This document shows, one piece after another, positions 36,066-45,412 of a stretch of DNA of 64,000 nucleotides. The position numbers were made by a program, and so were the translations under genes. The stretch is taken from NCBI RefSeq assembly GCF_019317285.1, contig NZ_CP079218.1:4278001-4342000 (forward strand), in the 5' to 3' direction. Position 1 is the stretch's first letter; the number at the start of each line of letters is the position of its first letter. Source of the stretch: Pedobacter sp. D749 (GTDB taxonomy: Bacteria > Bacteroidota > Bacteroidia > Sphingobacteriales > Sphingobacteriaceae). The notes under the pieces were generated by a model, which searched no databases, had not been told where the DNA came from, and saw nothing but the letters and a program-made list of their open reading frames with translations.

Positions 36066-36620
36066 TTAGTGTTTCCAATCCCAAACCACTACATTCCATT
36101 CTACATCGCTACTATCTGTATAAGTATAAATCACTTCAAATCCGATACGCTTGTGTGCATTCATCGATCTTAAATTAATACTGGCAATTTCGGTGATGGC
36201 GAAATCGTACTTCTTTTTAAAGTAATCTTTATAGACATTGTAGCATTTATCAAATAAGCCTTTCCCTCTGTAATCGTGCGCTACGCAAACCTGCCCAACT
36301 ACAATATAATGATAATTAGAAATGGATTTCCCCTGATACATGATGTGATCGAAACTTTCGTACATTTCAACCAGTCTTGGAATGTCATTTTTAGATTGTT
36401 CGGTCATGGCCAACACATAAGCAACAAGCAATTCACCATCTTTTGCAATAATATTGGGTTCATGCTGATGCATTTTTTCCAGATCATCAAGCGAGTGCGA
36501 AACCGTAACAAAGCCTTGCGCTTTAATTTGCTCTGGTGTTAAATCCTGTTTTAGGTTTTGCTTTTGAAGTTCAAGAATTCCTTGAAGATCTTTAGTTAAA
36601 GATGTGGTGATGGTAATCAT
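36066..36620 (-). CDS. GNAT-family N-acetyltransferase
   Basis: 184 residues. The acetyl-CoA-binding block is seen as VGQVCVAHDYRGKGLFDKCYNVYK (V-x4-RGKGL), followed by ITEIASINLRSMNAHKRIGFEVIYTY, the classical strand-helix end of the GNAT fold. N-terminal TTSLTKDLQGILELQ opens it. Substrate is unknown; a single gene, flanked by convergent genes. Confidence 0.88.
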   Translation of the reverse strand: MITITTSLTKDLQGILELQKQNLKQDLTPEQIKAQGFVTVSHSLDDLEKMHQHEPNIIAKDGELLVAYVLAMTEQSKNDIPRLVEMYESFDHIMYQGKSISNYHYIVVGQVCVAHDYRGKGLFDKCYNVYKDYFKKKYDFAITEIASINLRSMNAHKRIGFEVIYTYTDSSDVEWNVVVWDWKH

Positions 36621-36873
36621 TATGATACTGCAGATAACTTATGCTTCCATTACAATGATAGTTAACATTAACAACAAAATGAAGCAATTATCCTACTAAA
36701 ATTAAAACCTTGGCAAGGTGATTAGCCCATAAATGTAATTACGTGTGGAGTTATCTGTTTTTGAGTGGCGTTATTTTGTATCACTAAATAAAAGGTACCA
36801 TGAATTTAACTGGATAATAACATTTGAAGAATAAAATCTGCTTTACTCAATTTTTTAACATTTATATATTATT

Positions 36874-36881
36874 TACCTTTG
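36874..36881 (+). promoter_or_regulatory. Candidate -7 box for the DUF4286 gene
   Basis: TACCTTTG fits TAnnTTTG and ends 4 bases before the ATG at 36886, so the mRNA would be leaderless or nearly so. The 253 bases between it and the GNAT gene show no gene and only AT-rich sequence. Confidence 0.45.
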
Positions 36882-36885
36882 TTGC

Positions 36886-37197
36886 ATGTTTTTATATAAT
36901 GTTACGCTCATCCTCGAAGATGCAGCAGCCGAAGAATGGTTACAATGGATGCAGGATATTCACATCCCTGAAGTGATGGCAACAGGTCTGTTTGTTTCTA
37001 ACCGTTTATTAAAAGTTGTTGATTCACCTAATGAAGGGGTTACTTACTGTACACAGTACGTTGTAGAAACATTAGATAACTACAACAAATACCAGGAAAC
37101 ATTTGCACCAGCTTTACAAGCCGAATTAAACGAAAAGTTTAAAAACCGTTTTGTAGCCTATAGAAGTTTGATGGAGTTCGTATCCCCAACCCCCTAA
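36886..37197 (+). CDS. DUF4286 family protein
   Basis: 103-residue protein with a ferredoxin-like (dimeric alpha/beta) layout: FLYNVTLILEDAAAEEWLQWMQDIHIPEVMATGLF, then VTYCTQYVVETLDNYNKYQETFAPAL and KFKNRFVAYRSLMEFV. This is the Bacteroidota DUF4286 family, of unknown function but related in fold to monooxygenase-like or EthD proteins. Its stop codon lies inside a long inverted repeat shared with the end of the convergent gene. Confidence 0.88.
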   Translation: MFLYNVTLILEDAAAEEWLQWMQDIHIPEVMATGLFVSNRLLKVVDSPNEGVTYCTQYVVETLDNYNKYQETFAPALQAELNEKFKNRFVAYRSLMEFVSPTP

Positions 37198-37251
37198 AGG
37201 GGGCTTGAATAACTAGAAATATAAGTCCCCTTCAGGGGATTTAGGGGTTTA
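37188..37251. terminator. Inverted repeat covering two convergent gene ends
   Basis: AACCCCCTAAAGGGGGCTT (37188-37206) and AAGTCCCC...TTAGGGGTTT (37222-37250) pair outer AACCCC and inner GGGG/CCCC blocks. The first arm contains the stop of the DUF4286 gene and the second contains the stop of the MazG-like gene. It is probably a bidirectional terminator built from a dispersed element. Confidence 0.65.
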
Positions 37252-37570
37252 GCTTCTCGTTATTTTTATGCCTGTCGGCATCTCGAATACTCTTTTTCTC
37301 CAGGTTCTTTTCTAAAGCATCGGTAAGGTTGATACCCGTTTGATTAGCCAGACAGATTAAAACAAACATTACATCAGCCATTTCATCGGCCAGGTTTACA
37401 GTTTCATCACTCTTTTTAAACGACTGTTCGCCATATTTACGGGCCATAATCCGTGCAACCTCCCCAACTTCTTCCATTAAAATGGCGGTATTGGTTAATT
37501 CGTTAAAATAACGGATACCTGTAGTATTAATCCAACGGTCTACCGTTTCCTGTGCTTCGTTAATGGTCAT
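37241..37570 (-). CDS. MazG-like nucleotide pyrophosphohydrolase
   Basis: 109-residue all-helical protein with the MazG-type metal-binding pattern: EEVGEVARIMARKYGE (E29-E30...E33 region) and NLADEMADVMFVLICLANQ (E-x3-D). It hydrolyses nucleoside triphosphates to monophosphate and PPi, usually house-cleaning of damaged nucleotides. The start overlaps the end of the GT39 gene by 11 bases, so they are translationally coupled. Confidence 0.88.
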   Translation of the reverse strand: MTINEAQETVDRWINTTGIRYFNELTNTAILMEEVGEVARIMARKYGEQSFKKSDETVNLADEMADVMFVLICLANQTGINLTDALEKNLEKKSIRDADRHKNNEKLNP

Positions 37571-39101
37571 TTTTTTCTTCTTCTATTTCTGATTTTATGA
37601 TACCTGTAACTTCTTTTTTAGCGCCTTCCAGTAAAAAAACTGTCGCACCTTTTTCCCTGGCATAAGGATTTTTCAATTCGCCAATTTTTGTAATTTTATC
37701 AAATAATGGCTGCTCTCTCTTCCTTTGAGGGTCTTCATCACCAGCCCATTCTATTAAAATTAAATTTTTAACCGGCTTATCCATGTTAAACCAATACAGG
37801 TAATCGGCATTGTACGATACCGCATTGATATTTTTATATTTCGAATAATAGTTAATTGCGCCGGCCTGTCCATAATTATCGGCACGTATCAACAGAGTAG
37901 ATTTATCTTTAACTTTTCCGTAAGCGGAATCAACAAGTGCAGCCAATTCTTTCCAGCCCTGCATATCGGCATAATCCTGCGGCAACTCGTGATTTTTTCC
38001 ATCTTCCCAGCGCAATGCCCCTACCCGCTCGAACCTTTTATGGTGCGCAATAATTTCGTCAGGACTATAAACCGGCATCAAAAGTGGTAACAGGTAAATA
38101 AACGTACCTATATTAAAAGCGAACAGCAAACCCGTAAGTATAGGTTTCTTCGCTAAAACCCGACATAAATAAACAGCACCAAAAGCCAATAAAACCGGGT
38201 ATAAACCCAGGGCATAATAATCTTTTGCTTTAAAATAGCTAAATACGATTAGGGTAATGATGTAGGTCAAAATAATCCAGCTGTATTTCCTGAAATCTTT
38301 ATAAAAAATCAAACTTCCGAGCCCTGCCAGAAGGATAAAAATCGAACTGATAAAAAAGAGAAACTGTCCGGTAAAAAAATCGATCCGGTTTACATGTACC
38401 AATTGCGTGGCCCGCAAAAGTTTCATGTGGGTTAACACAGGGAAGTGATGGTTAATCTGCCAGATTATATTGGGAGAAATAATTAAAAGTGCCAGTAAAA
38501 CTGATAGGTAAAGGTGTTTATCGGCAAATATTTTCCGATTTGAAGTAATAATGATAGCTGGTAACAATCCAATAACCAGAAAAAGGACATTATACTTGTT
38601 TAGAAACCCCAAAGCCACAGAAACAGCAAAAGCATACAGATATTTGGTTTCTTTTTGATCGAAATATCTCAGCAAATAATAGAATATCGCAGTCCACGAT
38701 AAAACATCGAAAGAGTTAGGCTGGTAAAGGGTATTTAGCCTAAGCAGAGAAGAACATATACAGGCTACGGCAACCAAACATTTGGCCAATAAATTCCCTT
38801 TTAAAAAATCGACAATTTTCCAGCAATACAATATGGTTATGGCCCCCATTAATGCAGGCACGAGTTTTACCATAAAAATACCATTGCCAAAAGCTTTAAT
38901 CAGCCATGAAAAAAGCGAGGTTAGAGGCGGAACTGAGGTAAAACCTGCAGCTAAGTGGTTGGCCTGATCTAAATGCAGGAATTCATCACGTTGTAATTCG
39001 TAAACCGAATTAACCAATACAAAAGATAAAATTAGTTTTAGCCCTAAAAAAATTACCAGACAACCATATTCAGTTAAACGGCTCGGGTTTTTATCCTTCA
39101 T
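37560..39101 (-). CDS. GT39-type (ArnT/PMT-like) membrane glycosyltransferase
   Basis: 513 residues with about 10-12 membrane helices. The N-terminal loop carries the acidic motif RDEFLHLDQANHLAAG, matching the conserved D-E/D motif after helix 1 that binds the metal and lipid-phosphate sugar donor in GT39/ArnT proteins. The C-terminal part (about 340-513) is a soluble domain. It transfers a sugar from a polyprenyl phosphate to protein, lipid or glycan outside the cytoplasm; acceptor unknown. It lies between dtd and the MazG-like gene, all minus-strand. Confidence 0.88.
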   Translation of the reverse strand: MKDKNPSRLTEYGCLVIFLGLKLILSFVLVNSVYELQRDEFLHLDQANHLAAGFTSVPPLTSLFSWLIKAFGNGIFMVKLVPALMGAITILYCWKIVDFLKGNLLAKCLVAVACICSSLLRLNTLYQPNSFDVLSWTAIFYYLLRYFDQKETKYLYAFAVSVALGFLNKYNVLFLVIGLLPAIIITSNRKIFADKHLYLSVLLALLIISPNIIWQINHHFPVLTHMKLLRATQLVHVNRIDFFTGQFLFFISSIFILLAGLGSLIFYKDFRKYSWIILTYIITLIVFSYFKAKDYYALGLYPVLLAFGAVYLCRVLAKKPILTGLLFAFNIGTFIYLLPLLMPVYSPDEIIAHHKRFERVGALRWEDGKNHELPQDYADMQGWKELAALVDSAYGKVKDKSTLLIRADNYGQAGAINYYSKYKNINAVSYNADYLYWFNMDKPVKNLILIEWAGDEDPQRKREQPLFDKITKIGELKNPYAREKGATVFLLEGAKKEVTGIIKSEIEEEKNDH

Positions 39102-39187
39102 ATTCGCTTAGGTTAAAAGTTTTGGAATAAATTAATATTGTTTTTTGACCATTCAAGGCTTAATAAGTTACGCCATAATGTTCAAAA

Positions 39188-39640
39188 TTATTCCTTATTT
39201 TTTGTATCAATCAAAATCGTAACCGGACCATCATTTAACAAAGCTATTTTCATATCGGCACCAAAAATTCCGGTTTTTACTTTTTTACCCAATAAAGCTG
39301 ATAGTTTTTCGATCATTTTCTCATATAGCGGAATGGCTACATCTGGCCGCGCGGCCCTTGTAAAACCTGGACGGTTCCCTTTTTTGGTTGCGGCGAATAA
39401 TGTAAACTGGCTGATCAGTAAAATATCTCCGCTCACGTTGGCAAGTGCTTTGTTCATCATGCCATTTTCATCACCAAAAACACGCATGCCGATAATTTTC
39501 TGTGCTAACCAATCCAGATCTTCTAAAGTATCGGCATCCTCAATTCCCAATAACACTAAAAATCCAGTTTCAATTGCTCCTGTAATCTCACCACTAACGG
39601 TGCAACTTGCTTGTGTAACTCTTTGTAAAACTGCCCGCAT
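39188..39640 (-). CDS. dtd: D-aminoacyl-tRNA deacylase
   Basis: 150 residues. Start MRAVLQRVTQASCTV and the conserved active-site blocks SQFTLFA (about 77-83) and the cross-subunit NDGPVTILID near the end are typical. It releases D-amino acids from tRNA. It starts 29 bases from the divergent lipoprotein gene at 39670, whose promoter overlaps its first codons. The ORF antisense to it is rejected. Confidence 0.96.
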   Translation of the reverse strand: MRAVLQRVTQASCTVSGEITGAIETGFLVLLGIEDADTLEDLDWLAQKIIGMRVFGDENGMMNKALANVSGDILLISQFTLFAATKKGNRPGFTRAARPDVAIPLYEKMIEKLSALLGKKVKTGIFGADMKIALLNDGPVTILIDTKNKE

Positions 39641-39655
39641 TTTATAGTACTTTTG
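39622..39655 (+). promoter_or_regulatory. Promoter with -33 and -7 boxes for the exported pair
   Basis: TTTG (39622-39625), 22 bases, then TACTTTTG (39648-39655), 14 bases before the ATG at 39670. Both boxes and the spacing fit the Bacteroidota primary promoter. It overlaps the first codons of dtd. Confidence 0.6.
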
Positions 39656-39669
39656 CTAATAAAATTGAT

Positions 39670-40695
39670 ATGCGCAAGATAAGTATTTTAGTTATTTTTA
39701 TATTTCTCTTGTTTGGCTGCAAACAAAAAACAGTTGTTAACCCTACATTTTATTATTGGAAAACAGATTACCAGGATAAGAAGGCAGAAACGGCTTACCT
39801 CAATCAGTTTAAATCAAAATCTTTGTATGTACGGATCATGGATGTAGATTTTAATCCGGACCTGCAACTTCCCGTACCTGTTTCGCCCATTAAATTTTCG
39901 GATCCCATACCTAAAGAAACCGATATTATACCTGTAGTATTTATTGTTAACCAGGTTTTTAATAAGATTGACACTCTGCAAACTATCGTAATGGCCGATC
40001 GAATTGCCAAATTTGTAGCTGCAAAGGTAAAACAGGCCGGAAAGCCAGGTTATCGTGAACTTCAGATTGATTGCGATTGGACCAAAGGCACCAGAAACAG
40101 GTATTTTAAATTTCTCGAACAATTAAAGGCAAATCCGCTTTTAAAGGGAAAGACCATTTCGGTAACCCTGCGCCTGCATCAGGTTAAAAATATTGTATCA
40201 AGCGGTGTGCCGCCAGTAGAAAAGGCTATTTTAATGTGTTACAACATGGGTAACCTGCGTAAATACGGTGATCAAAATTCGATATTGGATCAGCATGAAA
40301 TGGATCTATACCTCAAAGATTACCTTGAACAATACCCCTTGCCACTTGATGTTGCCTTACCTCTTTTTGAATGGGCGGTGGTATTCAGGAACGGAAAATA
40401 TGCAGGTATTTCTAAGCGGATTGGCAAAACTCAGATCGGTGACAAGAAGCTTTTTAAACAGCGTGAAAATTCCATTCTATACGACTTACTGACTGATTAT
40501 CCTGCCGCTGGGCTGAAAAAAGGAGATGTGGTAAGATGGGAACAGGTTTCCGCTAAAGATTTACTTGCTACCTCCAAATTTTTATCCCGATATTTGGGTC
40601 CAAGAGACCGGAATCTCGTTTTCTACCATTTAGACACCGACCTTTTAAAACATTTTACCAATGAAAACCTTCAAAAAGTTATCGCTAGTTTTTAG
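39670..40695 (+). CDS. Lipoprotein with a TIM-barrel-like (DUF3142-type) domain
   Basis: 341 residues. Lipobox LLFGC (Cys17). The body alternates strands and helices as in a glycosidase-like barrel: SLYVRIMDVDFNP, IIPVVFIVNQVF, YRELQIDCDWTKGTRNRYFKF, KTISVTLRLHQV, KAILMCYNMGN, and DVALPLFEWAVVF. The CDW and MCYNMG blocks resemble DUF3142, a family related to GH-like barrels. The acidic residues D131/D133 in IDCDW are candidate active-site positions. A glycan substrate is only inferred. The last 35 bases overlap the start of the next gene, so both are made together. Confidence 0.75.
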   Translation: MRKISILVIFIFLLFGCKQKTVVNPTFYYWKTDYQDKKAETAYLNQFKSKSLYVRIMDVDFNPDLQLPVPVSPIKFSDPIPKETDIIPVVFIVNQVFNKIDTLQTIVMADRIAKFVAAKVKQAGKPGYRELQIDCDWTKGTRNRYFKFLEQLKANPLLKGKTISVTLRLHQVKNIVSSGVPPVEKAILMCYNMGNLRKYGDQNSILDQHEMDLYLKDYLEQYPLPLDVALPLFEWAVVFRNGKYAGISKRIGKTQIGDKKLFKQRENSILYDLLTDYPAAGLKKGDVVRWEQVSAKDLLATSKFLSRYLGPRDRNLVFYHLDTDLLKHFTNENLQKVIASF

Positions 40696-43114
40696 TGTAT
40701 TCCTGATTACCTTTTTCGGCGAAATTGCCGTAAATCTTGCCTGTGGCGGTGAAATAGATCCTTACGATTATTATATCACTTATTTTCACAACAATGTTGA
40801 AGGAGATGAATATTCTCCTTTTGCCTACAACCAGATGGCTTACCTGAATAGCGAAACGGATGTAGAAAGTGAGCCAGATATCAATAGCCGCGAATGGGCT
40901 AAATACCTTAATGTTAAAAAAGAGGATGTATTAAAGGTAATGTATAAAACAGACAGTGCCACTGATGTAAAGCTGGTAAATTTTGACGGCAACATTTCAC
41001 AACTACCCGATAGTTTACAACAAAACAGTTTTATTCAAGCGTTAAGCAAGCGCAAGGAGCCCTTAAAGTATTATCTTTTCGCCAAGAGCTGCGAACCTTT
41101 AGCCAATGTAAATTTCGACCTTTGGGATCCAAAACCACGCGATACAGCCGCAATGACTGACAAAGCCAAAGAAGCTTTAAAATTAACGGAAGCTGCAAAA
41201 GACGATTTTCTAAAATTACGTTATGCTTACCAGTCTGAACGTATGTTCCATTTTGCAGGCCTACATACGGAGAGCAAATCAACTTACGAAACGTATATTA
41301 AAACAAGTAAGGTAAACAGTGCAATTAAGGGTTGGGCATTGGCATTATATGCCGGATCGATTCGCAGGTTGGGTAATCCGGAAGAATCGGCCTTTTTATT
41401 TTCAAAGGTTTTCGCCAGCAATCCGGAGCGAAGGATACAAGCTTATAAAAATTATTACTATACAAGTTCGCCCGTTCAAGGTGCTTTAAAATATGCCAAA
41501 ACCAATAACGAAAAAGCCAATATCTGGGCCATTAACGGATTCGGAAATGCCGATTCGGGAATAGAAAGTTTGAATAAAGTGTATCAGTACGAACCGAAAA
41601 GCCAGCTGAACGGAACATTACTGGTACGCGAAGTAAATAAGTTAGAGCAAGATCTTATTGAAGCAAACGACATTGCCAAAATTGGTTATAACTATTACTT
41701 TTCTGATAATGGCAATCCTAAATATAGAGACAGTTTAAAAAATATCAACTTAAAACACCTGAATGAAATCAGGAATTTTGCCGTAAAACTGGCCACGGAG
41801 AAGAAATATCCACAGCCAGAATTGGGTACATTAACAGCTGCCTACTTATCGTGGATGGAGAATAAAGATTTCATGGCTTCAAATTACCTTGCGCTATTAA
41901 AACCTGATAAATTACCTGAAAGATTGCGCGACCAATATCGCATTACCGATTTATTAATTAAGGCTAAAAACATCAAAAAAGGCAATCCTTTTAATGAAAA
42001 TGACCTATTGCCTACTTTAAAATGGCTGGACGAAAAACGTTTCGCAGAAAATAAAAGTCAGTCAAACGGACAGTATTATGATAACGATCAGGCTGAAAAG
42101 CGCTTTAGCAGAACGACCAGGAATTTCTACCAACAAATATTGGCACCAGCTTATTTGAATATGGGCGATACTGCAAAAGCAGCACTAGCAATGGTTAAAG
42201 GTGATCTAACATTTAAAACCCTGAAAGAGAACTCTCTTTTCCAGAATATGAGCTACCAGAGCATTGCTTTTTGGCAGAAAAACTTAAGTCCGAAAAGTAT
42301 GCAAGGCTTAGCTGTTTATAAAACCAAATCCACCGGTAACGATGTTACCGGTTTATTGGCTTCGGCTTTAAATCAGCTTAAAAACGATGATTTTTATGAG
42401 CTTTATGGCACTACTTATCTGCGTACGCATCAATATGATAAAGCGGTGCAAATGTTTGCAAAGGTTTCGCCAGCTTATAAATACTTCAATCCGGAGAACT
42501 GGTACGGAGATGAATCCAACGCAAAACTTTATGCCAATCCTTTTATTGAGACTATTAACGATTTCCCTAAAAAGTATGTAACAGCCAAAGCATCTATTAC
42601 CAAAAAGGCTTTTGCTGCAGAAATGCTCCGCTTGCAGAAATTAACCATTAGCGATAAAAAGAATGCTGCGCTTTACTATTATAAAATGGCTAATGCCGTT
42701 TACCAAACCGGTTACTATGGCAACAGTTGGTTTTTAATCAGTTACGATTGGTCATCATACGACAATAGTAACCCGTCAAAATATGTATACGATGGCGATT
42801 ACAAAAAAGCGCAAACCGCAAAAGCATGGTATTTAAAGGCCAGGGCACTAAGTACCAATGTCGATTTTAAAGCAAAATGCACCTTTATGCTGGCAAAATG
42901 TTTGCAAAAACAAATCATCATGAATGCAAACCCACTTTCATTTTATTATTACGATAAAAAAGATGTGAAATGGAGAAACTTCATCAAGGCAAATTATAAT
43001 AACCCTTATCTTAAAGAATTAAGATTTAATTATGCAAAAACGCCTTTTTATGCTATTGCAGCAGGAGAGTGCAGTTATCTAGGAGATTTTATTAAGCCAA
43101 AAACACAAAACTAG
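40661..43114 (+). CDS. Large exported helical-repeat protein, partner of the barrel lipoprotein
   Basis: 817 residues. The leader MKTFKKLSLVFSVFLITFFG gives a signal peptide; NLACGGEIDPYDYYITYFHNN follows and its Cys28 is not in a canonical lipobox. Downstream are many helical, TPR/SEL-like segments (about 190-270, 480-600, 640-760). It does not match a family I can name. Its start lies inside the previous gene, in another frame, by 35 bases, a sign of translational coupling. A surface or periplasmic complex with the barrel protein is the simplest idea. Confidence 0.75.
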   Translation: MKTFKKLSLVFSVFLITFFGEIAVNLACGGEIDPYDYYITYFHNNVEGDEYSPFAYNQMAYLNSETDVESEPDINSREWAKYLNVKKEDVLKVMYKTDSATDVKLVNFDGNISQLPDSLQQNSFIQALSKRKEPLKYYLFAKSCEPLANVNFDLWDPKPRDTAAMTDKAKEALKLTEAAKDDFLKLRYAYQSERMFHFAGLHTESKSTYETYIKTSKVNSAIKGWALALYAGSIRRLGNPEESAFLFSKVFASNPERRIQAYKNYYYTSSPVQGALKYAKTNNEKANIWAINGFGNADSGIESLNKVYQYEPKSQLNGTLLVREVNKLEQDLIEANDIAKIGYNYYFSDNGNPKYRDSLKNINLKHLNEIRNFAVKLATEKKYPQPELGTLTAAYLSWMENKDFMASNYLALLKPDKLPERLRDQYRITDLLIKAKNIKKGNPFNENDLLPTLKWLDEKRFAENKSQSNGQYYDNDQAEKRFSRTTRNFYQQILAPAYLNMGDTAKAALAMVKGDLTFKTLKENSLFQNMSYQSIAFWQKNLSPKSMQGLAVYKTKSTGNDVTGLLASALNQLKNDDFYELYGTTYLRTHQYDKAVQMFAKVSPAYKYFNPENWYGDESNAKLYANPFIETINDFPKKYVTAKASITKKAFAAEMLRLQKLTISDKKNAALYYYKMANAVYQTGYYGNSWFLISYDWSSYDNSNPSKYVYDGDYKKAQTAKAWYLKARALSTNVDFKAKCTFMLAKCLQKQIIMNANPLSFYYYDKKDVKWRNFIKANYNNPYLKELRFNYAKTPFYAIAAGECSYLGDFIKPKTQN

Positions 43115-43173
43115 GCCGTTCGACAATACTCTGGGTGACAAACGAGTGCTTTAACTGAATTAAGTACGAAAGA

Positions 43174-44046
43174 TTATTGCTGTTTCGTTTCTTGCACACT
43201 TAGGTACTTAGACCTGAAGCCAGATGGTGGTTCGCCGGTTTTAATCAAAAACAACCTGCTAAAGTATGCAGGATCGTCATAGCCTAAGCTATAAGCGATC
43301 TCTTTTGCAGATTTATCGGTATGTACCAGAAGCCGCTTTGCCTCTAATATTATCCTGTTCTTAATGATTTCGTTCGGTTGAGGAAGTCCCAGCCGCTTAA
43401 ATCTATGGGTGAGGGTTTTTGGTGCGATCAATAACAAGTCGGCATAGTCGGCAACATTATGCTTTTGTTTATAGTGAGCTTCAACCAATTGTGTAAATTT
43501 CCTAAAAAACTCAAGGTCATTATTGGGCCTGGCCGCCATCACCCCTTCTAAGTGCTGTACTTTCCATAACCGGGTCGACTTGATCAACAGCTGTTTAAGA
43601 TATGTTCTGATCATTTCTTCCAGCGAGCCATCCTTCAATTCAAATTCGTCTTCCATCCTAGAAAACAGGTATTCAATAAAAGTAGCATCCTGCTCGGGTA
43701 TCACCGTCATTGGCATATTGTTGATATTATTAAACAAGAGCCCATCGCAGGCAACTTCTTCATCATGCAACTGTATGCAATAAAAGTCGCGGTTATAAAA
43801 AACTAAGCGACCAGGTTGCCCGCCAAGTGTTTCGATGCTCAGTACCTGATTTGGACTGATAAAGAATAGTGTCGGACCAGAAGTGTTATATATATTGAAA
43901 TCTACTTTTATTTCAAATCCTTCGTTAAGATAAAGCACCTTGATATAGGATTTATATGCTTCAGAATTAATGACTTCGAGACTTTGTAAATCAACACTTA
44001 ACATGCCGATGGTTTTAAGGTTTTCGTCAAAAATGCTTTGGTTCAT
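43174..44046 (-). CDS. AraC-family transcriptional regulator
   Basis: 290 residues. An N-terminal cupin-like sensing domain (about 20-130) is followed by a C-terminal AraC double HTH: KRLGLPQPNEIIKNRIILEAKRLL, then AKEIAYSLGYDDPAYFSRLF, the diagnostic second helix. It is the last gene of the minus-strand series and close to an alpha/beta hydrolase gene, which it may control. The ligand is unknown. Confidence 0.92.
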   Translation of the reverse strand: MNQSIFDENLKTIGMLSVDLQSLEVINSEAYKSYIKVLYLNEGFEIKVDFNIYNTSGPTLFFISPNQVLSIETLGGQPGRLVFYNRDFYCIQLHDEEVACDGLLFNNINNMPMTVIPEQDATFIEYLFSRMEDEFELKDGSLEEMIRTYLKQLLIKSTRLWKVQHLEGVMAARPNNDLEFFRKFTQLVEAHYKQKHNVADYADLLLIAPKTLTHRFKRLGLPQPNEIIKNRIILEAKRLLVHTDKSAKEIAYSLGYDDPAYFSRLFLIKTGEPPSGFRSKYLSVQETKQQ

Positions 44047-44117
44047 AATATCGCTAATCAGGTGAGTTAAAGATAAAATATTCTTTGTGATGATTTTAAT
44101 ACTGGCTAAAACAAAAA

Positions 44118-44149
44118 TTCCCTGCAGGTAATTACAAACCTACAGGGAA
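44118..44149 (-). terminator. Terminator after the first alpha/beta hydrolase
   Basis: TTCCCTGCAGGT and ACCTACAGGGAA form a 12-base stem with one mismatch; on the minus strand it ends in TTTTTG. It lies just after the hydrolase stop (44159) on the minus strand. Confidence 0.8.
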
Positions 44150-44158
44150 CCATTGTGA

Positions 44159-45067
44159 CTATTTTTTCGCAAATTTCTCAAGTTCATTATTAAATTTATC
44201 CATTTCCTCTACAAAAAGTGCATGTCCGCTATTCTCGAATTTTACAATGTATGAGTTTTTCAAACCTTTGTGTAATTGCTCTGCCAGGGTAAAATCAATC
44301 AATTGATCTTTTGTACCCTGGAAAATGGCTACAGGGATAGTGATATTTTTAAGTACAGGACGAAGGTCAAGGTCGCCTAGAGCAGAAATAGATTCGGTAA
44401 CTACATAAGGGCTTGCTGATAGATTGATATTCTCTAACCATTTCTCTGTATTTTTTGGAAGTGTTGTGCCTTTGGCCGCAAATGCAGCACCTAATCCACC
44501 TATCATGTCTTCTCTGTTGGTCAAAGTTTGTTTGATCAGTCCGGCAGCACCTTCTTCAGATATTCCGTAGTTGTAATCTGCACGTTGTTTCCATGATGGT
44601 GCCGCTGCTGCAAATAGTGCCAGCTTGCTTACATGCGCGGATTTATATTTATTTACATAATGGATGGTAACGGCACCCCCCATAGAGAAACCACCTAAGA
44701 CAGCATTTTCTATTTTTAAGGTATGAAGAACCGCATAAATATCATCAGAAAAAACATCAAAATTGTATTTTCCATAAGGCTTATCAGATTTACCGAAACC
44801 ACGTAATGTAATACCGATTACCCTGAAACCTTTTCTTACCAGGTACTGATATTGATATTCGTACATTTCATCGCTAAGTGGCCATCCGTGAATCAGTACA
44901 ATTGGTTGTCCTACGCCAAGATCGGTTACATGAAGTTTCACACCTGGTTCAACTTCTATATATTCTGCTCTTCCGGCAGAGGCAGGGGTTCTTTTGGTTT
45001 GTGAAAAAGCGAATTGGCTTGTAATTAAAGTAATGATCAGGCTTGTTGTTAAGATTAGATTTTTCAT
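44159..45067 (-). CDS. Exported alpha/beta hydrolase
   Basis: 302 residues from the ATG at 45067, which gives a signal peptide (MKNLILTTSLIITLITSQFAFSQ). The frame also opens at 45202; the added 45 residues are unlike a leader, so I reject that start. The triad is complete: GFSMGG (nucleophile), FQGTKDQLI (Asp) and ENSGHALF (His). Oxyanion motif HGWP is present. Similar proteins are haloperoxidase or esterase-like; the substrate is unknown. Confidence 0.9.
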   Translation of the reverse strand: MKNLILTTSLIITLITSQFAFSQTKRTPASAGRAEYIEVEPGVKLHVTDLGVGQPIVLIHGWPLSDEMYEYQYQYLVRKGFRVIGITLRGFGKSDKPYGKYNFDVFSDDIYAVLHTLKIENAVLGGFSMGGAVTIHYVNKYKSAHVSKLALFAAAAPSWKQRADYNYGISEEGAAGLIKQTLTNREDMIGGLGAAFAAKGTTLPKNTEKWLENINLSASPYVVTESISALGDLDLRPVLKNITIPVAIFQGTKDQLIDFTLAEQLHKGLKNSYIVKFENSGHALFVEEMDKFNNELEKFAKK

Positions 45068-45412
45068 TGTTGCTTTTTTTAAATTAATGTTTGAAATATT
45101 TGTTGTTTGTTGACAATACAAAGGTGGGGAGAATGCTGGCCCCAGGGAATGGACATAAAGACAAGTGTCTTGTACATTTTTCCCATCACAAATATTTTTC
45201 ACACTAATCAGGCTATTTATCTATACCATAGTATGGATTTTTAGCAATCAATTATGCTACCTTTTTCAGCTTTCCAAATAAATATTTGCAATATATTACA
45301 ACTAAAACAAGTAAACTACAGAGATTAAAAAAAGCCCATGCTGTTTACCAGATGGGCTTTTAGTAATTTTATAAATTAGACATTCTAAATCAAAACTATC
45401 TTGATCTTAGAA
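45068..45412. other. Gene-free stretch between the hydrolases
   Basis: Contains, near the first gene, the palindrome AAGACAAGTGTCTT (45155-45168, 6-base arms) which may be an operator, and a terminator for the gene at 45413. The rest is AT-rich without a recognised gene. Confidence 0.5.
45328..45361 (-). terminator. Terminator after the second alpha/beta hydrolase
   Basis: AAAAGCCCAT, loop, ATGGGCTTTT; on the minus strand a clean 10-base stem followed by TTTTTT. It follows the stop at 45413 by about 52 bases. Confidence 0.85.

Noticed and set aside
39138..39647. 169-residue plus-strand ORF antisense to dtd
   Set aside because: dtd has all its motifs on the minus strand; the antisense has none.
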